Shown: in pieces, positions 1 to 5,013 of the stretch
How positions within the stretch are numbered: position 1 is the first letter of the stretch
How the letters are laid out: each line of letters starts with the position of its first letter
NCBI GenBank assembly: GCA_014729935.1
Contig: WJJB01000192.1
Location: forward strand, 1 to 5,013
Source: Candidatus Bathyarchaeota archaeon
GTDB taxonomy: Archaea; Asgardarchaeota; Lokiarchaeia; Sigyniarchaeales; Sigyniarchaeaceae
Direction: 5' to 3'
Length of the DNA: 5,013 nucleotides
The notes under the pieces: generated by a model
What the model was told of the DNA's origin: nothing
The model's input: the letters and a program-made list of their open reading frames with translations, nothing else
Databases searched by the model: none
Program-made: the position numbers and the translations under genes

Positions 1-1
1 A

Positions 2-628
2 AGTAGGGGAGACAGGTTCTATCTTTCCCTGCCATACTTAATGATCGTTACGAGCACTTGCATCTTGGCGATTGGGAACGCGTTCGTGGAAAACGTGAAA
101 TACACCTTCATCATTGAAGGATTGGAAAGGGATGAGGCGTTTTACGGGATTCTCGCCTTCACTTGGGCCCTTTCAGAGGTACCATTGATGTTCTTATCTA
201 GTGCCTTGGTGAAAAGGTATTCATGGCGGATGGTAATGGTCATGGGATTCACTTTTAACATCATCAAGATAGGCTCGTATCTTTTCATCCAACCATTGAA
301 TTCTTGGTTAATGATCCCGGTGCAATTTTTCAATTCATTTGCCTTGTTCTATCCCGCATATAGTTATGCCATCACCAACGAAATCGCGCCAAGGAGAAAG
401 GCATTGGCTTTATCCATGAGACAAACACTAATTCAACTTGGAGGATTCACTGGAGGGTTGTTTGGGGCGTGGCTTTCCAGCAATCTTGCTACCAAAGCCG
501 GAATTGTCGAGCCATTCCACGTGTTTTTCAAGCTATCTATTACCTTTTCGCTCGTGGGGCTATTCTCGTTCGGAATCATCCACCTTATTAACCATGAGTT
601 GAACAAGAGGGATGAACGGGGAAAATAA
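2..628 (+). CDS. MFS transporter, C-terminal half (5' end outside window)
   Basis: This is the C-terminal half of a major facilitator superfamily permease, an inner-membrane secondary transporter. The frame is open to the left edge, so the ATG at 41 is internal and the true start lies upstream. About 208 residues are visible. Around six hydrophobic segments fit TM7-TM12: one ends near VKYTFII, one contains FTWALSEVPLMFLSS, and others follow at RMVMVMGFTFNIIKIG, MIPVQFFNSFALFYPAYSYA, QLGGFTGGLFGAWL and FSLVGLFSFGIIHLI. A short basic loop (VKRYSWRM) between TM8 and TM9 is typical of the family. The pattern WALSEVP followed by a basic loop resembles the MFS_1-like/nucleoside-proton symporter group (LacY/NupG-like), but the substrate cannot be told from this half. 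The tail is charged and cytosolic (NKRDERGK), ending at TAA 626-628. The gene converges on the Rag-like GTPase gene. Family call firm; subfamily tentative. Confidence 0.85.
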   Translation, partial: SRGDRFYLSLPYLMIVTSTCILAIGNAFVENVKYTFIIEGLERDEAFYGILAFTWALSEVPLMFLSSALVKRYSWRMVMVMGFTFNIIKIGSYLFIQPLNSWLMIPVQFFNSFALFYPAYSYAITNEIAPRRKALALSMRQTLIQLGGFTGGLFGAWLSSNLATKAGIVEPFHVFFKLSITFSLVGLFSFGIIHLINHELNKRDERGK

Positions 629-709
629 CAGAAAGAAATGGGAGACATGGCAGTCCTTGGCTAAACCAAGTCTGCGTTCGCAAATAAGGACAAAAAGATT
701 GAAGCATGA
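629..709. other. Convergent intergenic gap
   Basis: These 81 bases separate the stop codons of two convergent genes. On the minus strand, downstream of the Rag-like gene, the sequence reads TCTTTTTGTCCTTATTT (about 682-698). This is the kind of oligo-T tract at which archaeal transcription terminates without a hairpin. No equivalent T tract is seen on the plus strand after the transporter. Confidence 0.4.
682..698 (-). terminator. Possible oligo-T terminator of the Rag-like gene
   Basis: Just past the TGA at 710-712, the minus strand contains T5 followed by a second T-rich stretch. Archaeal RNA polymerase commonly terminates in such U-rich runs. No stem-loop is evident. The tract is short, so the call is weak. 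Confidence 0.3.
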
Positions 710-1735
710 TCACGATAAATTGACTCCCAGCTGAAGGAAGAGCTCGGGGAGTTGCTGTGCAATCTCCCCAACCTTATCTAGCCCTGGAAGTGTACCAGAT
801 TTGCCAATGAGCAACAAGTAAAGCCTGGGTGCGTGATCCTTGTTTTCTATGAAAAGAAATTCGAATTGATCCAATTCCAAGCGCATCTTGTCCGTCTTGA
901 TGTCTCCCTTGATCTTCGTTTCAAAATTCTTGAATGTGAAGAAATACGGCGCGGTATACTGCACCAAGTCGTTGTATTGTTCATCTCGCAGGAAATTCGC
1001 CAGCATTAACACGTTTTCATCAAACAAGACAGCAACCTCCGCATTCAAGTTATCTGCCAGTTCCTTCATTGCTTTCTCTATCAGTTCACTTGGCGGGTAG
1101 ATCTTTTGCATGATCGATGCGAATGATGAGGAGATCGACCAAATGTCATATACCGTCGTCACCTTGAATTCCATGTAATACCGCTCGTTATTTATCTCAG
1201 CTAATTGATCCGAGAGCATCTCGATGGTTTTTTCACCCGCGCTATCACTTTCCAAGAGAACCTTTTCTGCCTTGTGAAGAAAGATATACAGTAACGGTTG
1301 CAATTCCATCTCGGCATATTTATCAAGCAAGTCCTTGAAATAGGATAGGGTCTCGTTAAACCGACCTATGTCCTGGATGTCTATAACGTATATACAAACA
1401 TCTGTTTCTTCGAAAAATTTGTCCGGTTGCTTGAGATATTTAATGAGATACTTTTTCTGGCCCCCGAGATCATGAGCGTGGATGGTATAATCAAGAAACG
1501 TGAACGTTTCCCTTTCTACACCTACCGTGGGTTTTAATTGGCTAATCTTCGCTATGGACTTCTTGAGCGCGAGAATGATGGAACTCTTCCCGCTATTGTC
1601 CAGCCCGGTGAATATGATTTTCTTGGCGTTTCCGTTGGAGTGTGACAACCGTGACCACCGTTTACATGTATTGCAAGCCTTTGTCTTTCCATTCCTTGAC
1701 GCAACAACTTCCACCGTAACCAAGATCTGATTCAC
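710..1735 (-). CDS. Rag/Gtr-like small GTPase with C-terminal roadblock-like domain
   Basis: A probable GTP-binding switch protein related to eukaryotic Rag/Gtr GTPases, which signal amino-acid status at membranes as dimers held by C-terminal roadblock domains. Visible motifs are an Arf-like P-loop GLDNSGKS (residues 44-51), switch I Thr70 (PTVGVE), switch II DLGGQ (89-93), a G4-position HKAE (154-157) and a Rag-like G5 TTVYD (193-197, compare TSIWD in RagA). Residues from about 215 (LADNLNAEVAVLFDENVLML, then a beta-rich tail) match the Rag roadblock domain in order and character. RagA has HKMD at G4, so the final Asp is Glu here. The start is uncertain. GTG at 1735 gives 341 residues with a 38-residue leader holding Cys21-x2-Cys24. 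A TTG at 1648 (residue 30), preceded by GGTGG, would begin just before the GTPase core. No upstream ATG exists before the in-frame TGA at 1763-1765. Family call is by remembered motif comparison. Confidence 0.85.
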   Translation of the reverse strand: MNQILVTVEVVASRNGKTKACNTCKRWSRLSHSNGNAKKIIFTGLDNSGKSSIILALKKSIAKISQLKPTVGVERETFTFLDYTIHAHDLGGQKKYLIKYLKQPDKFFEETDVCIYVIDIQDIGRFNETLSYFKDLLDKYAEMELQPLLYIFLHKAEKVLLESDSAGEKTIEMLSDQLAEINNERYYMEFKVTTVYDIWSISSSFASIMQKIYPPSELIEKAMKELADNLNAEVAVLFDENVLMLANFLRDEQYNDLVQYTAPYFFTFKNFETKIKGDIKTDKMRLELDQFEFLFIENKDHAPRLYLLLIGKSGTLPGLDKVGEIAQQLPELFLQLGVNLS

Positions 1736-1786
1736 GCTCGAATCGATGCGGGGGATAAGATTTCAACATGCTGGCGGAATCCTGCC

Positions 1787-2011
1787 ATGGAATACAAAAT
1801 GCATGTCCCTTGCAGTGGACGACCCGTGCTGGTGCATCGGGAGAACTTCCCACGATCGTCGGGTTGCGCTGGAACGGAGATCTTTACCGTGACTTCGCGA
1901 GCATGGTTTATAAGGTTGATCGAACACGTGAGTTGGAAAGAAAATGTCCCCTTTGAAAGTACTCCTGAAGTGAGCTACCCCAGCATAAATGAATATCGGG
2001 GACTTCTCTAA
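1787..2011 (+). CDS. Doubtful small ORF, 74 aa
   Basis: An unrecognised ORF divergent from the Rag-like gene. The second half (AWFIRLIEHVSWKENVPFES and the following PEVSYPSINEYRGLL) has ordinary protein-like composition, and its codons often begin with a purine, as real genes here do. The first half is rich in Arg, Ser and Cys and less convincing. No clear ribosome-binding site precedes the ATG. ORFs overlap it in other frames, so it may be chance. It has no visible membrane segment or motif. Confidence 0.2.
   Translation: MEYKMHVPCSGRPVLVHRENFPRSSGCAGTEIFTVTSRAWFIRLIEHVSWKENVPFESTPEVSYPSINEYRGLL
1907..1914 (-). promoter_or_regulatory. TATA-box-like element upstream of the Rag-like gene
   Basis: The minus strand reads CTTATAAA, close to the archaeal TATA consensus. 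A start site about 25 bases downstream (near 1883) would leave a leader of roughly 150 nt before the GTG at 1735. The near-symmetric element could also be read from the plus strand as TTTATAAG. It has no companion evidence. Confidence 0.25.
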
Positions 2012-2091
2012 TAGGTTCAAACACGCCCAATAACCATAGTGCACGGTGTTTCACGCCCTAGAAAGGTAAATACTGGATTCCCGGGATGCGA

Positions 2092-2646
2092 TCACGTTTC
2101 CATGGATTTACTCCACAAAATGTAATCTATAAGGAAATGCAGGGTTTCATCAACATTATAATTCGTCTTGGCGGATGTGACACTAATGTAATCGATTTCT
2201 AACTCTCGCATCTTGTTTTCTGCCAAGGAATAGACCGTATCGAGCATTTCCTGATCTTGAATGAGGTCAACCTTCGTGCCCACCAAGATCATGGGAATGG
2301 AGGGGCCATTGTATTGACGGATAAGGTTGACCCACTTTGTAACACCATCAAGGGTTTCAATGCTCGACATGTCGAAAAAGATGAAAGCGCCAGTGGCGTC
2401 ACCAACGTATGCAGGATGCAAGACGTCGAATCTTTTTTGTCCGCCAAGATCCCAGATGATGAGATTTATTGATTTTTCCTGCCTGACGATGGTCCTGCTC
2501 GTGAAATCGCATCCGACCGTCATGCTCGTATCGTGCTTGAATTCATCGAAAAAATACCTGTACAACAAGGTTGTTTTTCCAACACCACCATGGCCGCCCA
2601 GCAAGATCTTCCACGTGAAATCAGCGTTATCATCTGGTGCGCTCAT
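2092..2646 (-). CDS. Rab-like small GTPase (Ras superfamily, Asgard type)
   Basis: A complete single-domain Ras-superfamily GTPase of 184 residues, a normal Rab/Ras length. It would act as a GTP/GDP switch. In order: P-loop GHGGVGKT (18-25), switch I MTVGCDF with Thr43 (Rab TIGVDF), switch II WDLGGQKRF with Gln70 at the Ras Gln61 position, G4 TKVD (124-127) and G5 SAK (158-160). TKVD replaces the usual NKxD, as in Rac/Rho TKLD. The switch II DLGGQ is the Arf/Rag form, where Rabs have DTAGQ. The C-terminus (SKSMET) has no Cys, so eukaryotic-type prenylation is not possible and membrane attachment, if any, must be through a partner. The ATG at 2646 lies directly before the core. No ATG, GTG or TTG precedes it in frame up to the TGA at 2764-2766. 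No strong Shine-Dalgarno is seen. An AT-rich putative promoter lies 55-75 bases upstream. Partner and process are unknown. Confidence 0.92.
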   Translation of the reverse strand: MSAPDDNADFTWKILLGGHGGVGKTTLLYRYFFDEFKHDTSMTVGCDFTSRTIVRQEKSINLIIWDLGGQKRFDVLHPAYVGDATGAFIFFDMSSIETLDGVTKWVNLIRQYNGPSIPMILVGTKVDLIQDQEMLDTVYSLAENKMRELEIDYISVTSAKTNYNVDETLHFLIDYILWSKSMET

Positions 2647-3034
2647 CGGTTCTTGGCTCGTGAAAGTTGATGGTTCAAGATATGAAAGGATTCGGCCACC
2701 TAATATTATTTTTTTATCATTCGTGAGAAAGAAAGCTCGATCAACTTCTGGGGCGAGAAGATTTCACTCTACGAAAATCCGGTTGTCACCCGTGCTTTAA
2801 ATGCATTCTCGTGCCCGCTATCCCGGTGAACCCCGGTGGATGCATCGAGTTGCAATGATTAGGCTCCTTGATGAGCGAGGGATGCACCATCTCCCAGAAA
2901 TGCTCTTCGAAAAGCCACGCGTGGTGGAAATCATGGATGGGATAGAGTGTGGATGTGGCGTGTGCCCGCCATTCGGAATCAAGACTATCAGGCGATTACT
3001 CTCGATGAAGACAAGGAATGATCGCCATGGTGGT
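2647..3034. other. 388-base intergenic region upstream of the Rab-like gene
   Basis: This stretch lies between the hydrolase stop and the Rab-like start, both on the minus strand. The part next to the Rab-like gene holds an AT-rich promoter-like block at 2701-2720. The rest (about 2767-3034) is GC-richer and contains a plus-strand ORF from 2801 that is probably not a gene, plus minus-strand frames that are either broken or compositionally unlike a protein. The hydrolase transcript has no obvious oligo-T terminator. Its separation from the Rab-like gene suggests independent transcription. Confidence 0.6.
2701..2720 (-). promoter_or_regulatory. Putative promoter (TATA region) of the Rab-like gene
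   Basis: On the minus strand this block reads ATGATAAAAAAATAATATTA, the most AT-rich stretch of the intergenic region. A TATA-binding site here would place transcription start near 2680-2685, giving a leader of about 35-40 nt before the ATG at 2646. The plus-strand T7 (2709-2715) could alternatively act as a terminator, but no convincing plus-strand gene ends nearby. Confidence 0.4.
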
Positions 3035-3208
3035 TCAACCCTCGATGAGTTCCCGCAGCATGATGTCATTCACGACACTAGGCTTCTCTTGGTGCACGAA
3101 GTGCCCTGCATCGACCAAGTGAATGGAACATCGACGTTTGCATATATTTCGAAAGCGGAGGGTGAAGTTGGGCTGCAATGCAGTATCTCCGAAACCCCAT
3201 ATAACTGA
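2801..3208 (+). CDS. Doubtful ORF, 135 aa, antisense to the hydrolase 3' end
   Basis: An unrecognised ORF starting just after an in-frame TAA (2798-2800). Its last 58 codons lie exactly opposite the codons of the alpha/beta hydrolase, where an open antisense frame arises easily, so that half is very likely a shadow. The first 78 codons are free of any other gene. They contain a protein-like run (MIRLLDERGMHHLPEMLFE) and a Cys-x-Cys-x2-Cys cluster near residues 51-56, but no known fold or clear ribosome-binding site. It could be a chance frame or a remnant. Confidence 0.15.
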   Translation: MHSRARYPGEPRWMHRVAMIRLLDERGMHHLPEMLFEKPRVVEIMDGIECGCGVCPPFGIKTIRRLLSMKTRNDRHGGSTLDEFPQHDVIHDTRLLLVHEVPCIDQVNGTSTFAYISKAEGEVGLQCSISETPYN

Positions 3209-3919
3209 AGTTGGAACGTGGATTGAAATCTCGGAGGACTGGTTCCCGGAAATCGCGGCTAGCACCTGTTGTCTAAAGGCACTTCGATAATAGTTGATAG
3301 CAGAGCGTATCGTTCCCTTTACCGAAAGACCTTTCCTGTAAATTTTAATTTCCTGCCGGGTAATTCCAGGAATCATGGAAGAGAGCATCTTGGCTAATAA
3401 TACTGCGCCATTCTTGGAAAGCAGGAACTCGGGTAAAATGGGTATCTGAAAGAGATAGATGTAATATGAGGAGAGTAATTGGTGGACATTCTTGAATTGC
3501 TCTTGCATTAGCAATTGCACGGGGGGGCAGTTCAACACGCATAATTTCTCAATCATCGCGGGATGTTGCCTTGCAAATTCCCAGGACACCGCACCACCCC
3601 AATCATGACCAACAAGAATGCACTTTTCATGGCCGAAAGATTCCACAAGGTGCTTCACGTCACTTACGAGGGCATCCAAGTGGTACCTGGAAACGCCCTT
3701 GGGTTTCGACGTGAGATTGTATCCTCGTTGATCGATGGCTATCACGTGCAGGTGCTTGCAAAGGAAAGGAATCTGGTGGCGCCACCCGAACCAGAAATCT
3801 GGAAATCCGTGCAAGAGAATAGCAAGTTTCTCGTGTTTCCATCCTGCTTCTACGAAATGCGTCCGAACCCCAGGAATTTGAACGAACCCATGTCTCATGT
3901 TTCCAAGTGTGTCTTGCAT
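3035..3919 (-). CDS. Alpha/beta hydrolase, epoxide hydrolase-like
   Basis: A complete soluble alpha/beta-hydrolase-fold enzyme of 294 residues, typical for the epoxide hydrolase/haloalkane dehalogenase group. HGFPDFWFGWRHQ (from His37) is the oxyanion-hole region. DQRGYNLTSKP (63-73) is the family DxRGYgxSxxP motif with Asn and Thr in place of the usual Gly and Ser. GHDWGG (104-109) carries the nucleophile Asp106, WGFGD (241-245) the acid, and DAGHF the catalytic His273. An Asp nucleophile points to epoxide or haloalkane hydrolysis through an ester intermediate and away from Ser-type esterases. A cap domain lies at about 135-230. Its tyrosines (Y152-Y154, Y209-Y210) could supply the ring-opening pair of epoxide hydrolases, favouring that call over dehalogenase, but this is inference. 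A C7 run (3521-3527) encodes Cys-Pro-Pro in the conserved N-x-P region, and the frame is intact. The ATG at 3919 is the first start after an in-frame stop; the ATG at 3898 is an alternative. There is no signal peptide. Substrate is unknown. Confidence 0.88.
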   Translation of the reverse strand: MQDTLGNMRHGFVQIPGVRTHFVEAGWKHEKLAILLHGFPDFWFGWRHQIPFLCKHLHVIAIDQRGYNLTSKPKGVSRYHLDALVSDVKHLVESFGHEKCILVGHDWGGAVSWEFARQHPAMIEKLCVLNCPPVQLLMQEQFKNVHQLLSSYYIYLFQIPILPEFLLSKNGAVLLAKMLSSMIPGITRQEIKIYRKGLSVKGTIRSAINYYRSAFRQQVLAAISGNQSSEISIHVPTSVIWGFGDTALQPNFTLRFRNICKRRCSIHLVDAGHFVHQEKPSVVNDIMLRELIEG

Positions 3920-3995
3920 GGATATCCACTCGCTAGCTAACCTTCAATCAAAGTCAAAGCTATTAATGCTATCGTTCAGAGTATAGGTTGATTTC
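3920..3995. promoter_or_regulatory. Divergent promoter region
   Basis: These 76 bases separate two divergent start codons. Near the middle is a nearly symmetric AT element, AGCTATTAATGCT (3958-3970). Read on the plus strand, a TATA box here would put transcription start about 5 nt before the ATG at 3996, an almost leaderless mRNA as is common in archaea. Read on the minus strand, it would leave about 18 nt before the ATG at 3919. One element may therefore serve both genes. AGGTTGAT at 3984-3991 could act as a weak ribosome-binding site for the plus-strand gene. Confidence 0.35.
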
Positions 3996-5013
3996 ATGGC
4001 AACAATACGGTCATTCGGTTTTGGGCGTCACTCCAATGAGAAGAAAATTCATGGCATGGATGCAAGCACCATGCATCAGGGTAGTATAAAATTTTCCAGG
4101 AAACCAAGCCAAGAGTTAGGTGTAGTCGTGCCATCTGCCACGGGTGACTCACGATACCTGATAGACGTGCTTCGGCATGAGGGATTGTATCATGACGTGT
4201 ATAATGTTGAGCTATTTCGATCATTGAAATCTTATCCCACTTTAATCATCATCCTGGGCCCTGTAAAACTCGATCCACCCATCGTGAACCGGTTAAGAAC
4301 CCACGCATTCTCCGGTGGGGGAGTGATGACCATTGGATTCGTGGAAGCACTTGAAGGGCTTTTAGGAACGATGATCAGGTACCCGCTCTTCCCGTTTCCC
4401 ATTGGTGGTCAATTAAAAAACATGGTTGGCGAGGGATACTTGGTGCCACGGGTAACAGGGGAAGGGATTACCAAGGCGATTGATGCGAATTGGATGCCTT
4501 TGCACGGTTTCGGGTGTGTTCCGAGCATGGCAGATGGATGCACCATCCACGCATGGTATGAATCTGAGCACGAATGCAAGGATGAATTGACTGCTATAAC
4601 CGTGAATCATTTAGGACGTGGTATCGCCTTGGGATTTCATGTAGACCTTGTTGGTACATTGCGACACATGCAGGAGGGGATCTACGTGGACAAGGATGGC
4701 ATTCCACCCCCTGATGGCATGAGTCCAGTGGACGATGGCATCCTGAAAGCAGAGGATGGACTGGTCTTGGATTGGACCAAGGACAGGCGAGTGGTGTCGG
4801 AAACACACCAAGTACCTGCCTTCACGATCCCAGTGGCAGATGCATGGCGAAGACTCTTTCGGAGCAGCATTGAATTCATGGCGGATGAATGTAACGTTCG
4901 AATCCAAAGGATGGACTATTGGCCGAATGGAGCACCGTTCATTGCATTGCTTAGCCATGATACCGACGGTAACGATGAAAAACTGGCAAAGATCTTGCTT
5001 GATGGTATAAACC
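3996..5013 (+). CDS. Amidotransferase-like/polysaccharide deacetylase-like two-domain protein (3' end outside window)
   Basis: A long gene with no stop from the ATG at 3996 to the right edge: 339 codons plus one base. An in-frame TAG 12 bases upstream fixes the ATG as the first possible ATG start; Met21 and Met26 are alternatives. Residues about 40-225 look like a class I glutamine-amidotransferase-like Rossmann domain of the ThuA/beta-galactosidase-trimerisation kind. They show an ELGVVVPS strand, LIDVLRHEGLYHDVYNVE, the strand TLIIILGP, then RLRTHAFSGGGVMTIGF and a closing NHLGRGIALGFHVDL. No Cys sits at the nucleophile position, so this domain is probably non-catalytic. A less ordered linker (about 230-300) follows. 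FIALLSHDTDGNDEK (315-329) then resembles the first metal-binding motif of NodB/CE4-type polysaccharide deacetylases in its HDxD form. If so, the protein trims acyl groups from a glycan. No signal peptide is visible, which is odd for a surface enzyme. The remaining deacetylase motifs lie beyond the window. Confidence 0.65.
   Translation, partial: MATIRSFGFGRHSNEKKIHGMDASTMHQGSIKFSRKPSQELGVVVPSATGDSRYLIDVLRHEGLYHDVYNVELFRSLKSYPTLIIILGPVKLDPPIVNRLRTHAFSGGGVMTIGFVEALEGLLGTMIRYPLFPFPIGGQLKNMVGEGYLVPRVTGEGITKAIDANWMPLHGFGCVPSMADGCTIHAWYESEHECKDELTAITVNHLGRGIALGFHVDLVGTLRHMQEGIYVDKDGIPPPDGMSPVDDGILKAEDGLVLDWTKDRRVVSETHQVPAFTIPVADAWRRLFRSSIEFMADECNVRIQRMDYWPNGAPFIALLSHDTDGNDEKLAKILLDGIN

Larger units (their letters stand above)
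1736..2091. other. 356-base intergenic region between the two GTPase genes
   Basis: No convincing gene was found here. Several overlapping ORFs exist on both strands, and none gives a recognisable protein. The best is a plus-strand ORF at 1787-2011. The minus strand carries CTTATAAA (1907-1914), a TATA-box-like element that could serve the Rag-like gene, though it would leave a leader of about 150 nt. I checked for tRNA T-loops (the GGTTCAAAC near 2016) and the flanking arm does not pair. The length argues that the two GTPases have separate promoters. Confidence 0.6.

Noticed and set aside
1849..1863. Palindrome CCCACGATCGTCGGG as a possible operator
   Set aside because: Only the 8-base core is perfectly symmetric. 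Palindromes of that size are expected several times by chance in 5 kb, and nothing repeats it.
2010..2030. GGTTCAAAC resembling a tRNA T-loop
   Set aside because: The five bases before (ATAGG) and after (ACGCC) do not pair, and no acceptor or anticodon arm is found nearby.
2078..2087. TCCCGGGA palindrome just past the Rab-like stop, as a hairpin terminator
   Set aside because: The stem has no loop and no U tract directly after it; archaeal termination does not rely on such hairpins.
3488..3519. AATTGC/GCAATT inverted repeat
   Set aside because: It is six base pairs inside the hydrolase coding sequence, with no sign of a role.
3521..3527. Seven-G homopolymer (C7 in the coding strand), possibly a phase-variation tract or frameshift
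   Set aside because: The hydrolase frame is intact across it and encodes Cys-Pro-Pro in a conserved N-x-P region, so it is simply coding sequence.
3563..3940. 125-codon plus-strand ORF opposite the hydrolase N-terminus
   Set aside because: It lies entirely antisense to a gene with a full catalytic triad, and its sequence has no independent protein signal.
4594..4958. Overlapping minus-strand ORFs of 70-115 codons
   Set aside because: They are antisense to the long plus-strand deacetylase-like frame, which shows recognisable domain features and no stop codon. Their own composition (many Cys, His, Pro, Ser) is not protein-like.

Overview
The window is gene-dense, intron-free prokaryotic DNA that most likely comes from an Asgard archaeon (Promethearchaeota). 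The main evidence is two adjacent eukaryote-like small GTPase genes. One is a Rag/Gtr-type GTPase with a C-terminal roadblock-like domain. The other is a Rab-like GTPase without a prenylation cysteine. Rag- and Rab-like GTPases in compact genomes are an established hallmark of Asgard archaea. The assignment rests on gene content only, because there is no rRNA or other taxonomic marker here.

Layout, left to right. (1) Positions 2-628, plus strand: C-terminal half of a major facilitator superfamily transporter, cut by the window edge. (2) 710-1735, minus: Rag/Gtr-like GTPase, convergent with the transporter across an 81-base gap. (3) 1736-2091: 356 bases with no convincing gene, holding one weak small plus-strand ORF and a TATA-like element. 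(4) 2092-2646, minus: Rab-like GTPase with an AT-rich putative promoter at 2701-2720. (5) 2647-3034: 388 bases with that promoter and a doubtful plus-strand ORF. (6) 3035-3919, minus: alpha/beta hydrolase of the epoxide hydrolase type with an intact catalytic triad. (7) 3920-3995: 76-base divergent promoter region. (8) 3996 to the right edge, plus: a large gene open at its 3' end. Its first 339 codons give an amidotransferase-like (ThuA/beta-galactosidase-trimerisation-like) domain, followed by the start of a probable polysaccharide deacetylase-type domain.

The two GTPases share orientation and a DLGGQ switch II. They could act in one membrane or nutrient-signalling circuit, but the 356-base gap argues against a simple operon and no regulator gene is visible between them. 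The transporter, hydrolase and deacetylase-like gene show no clear pathway link to the GTPases or to each other. I see no CRISPR array, tRNA, rRNA, insertion sequence or defence cassette. The most unusual content is the Rag-like protein, with its degenerate HKAE base-recognition motif and unexplained Cys-x2-Cys N-terminus, and the two-domain deacetylase-like protein.
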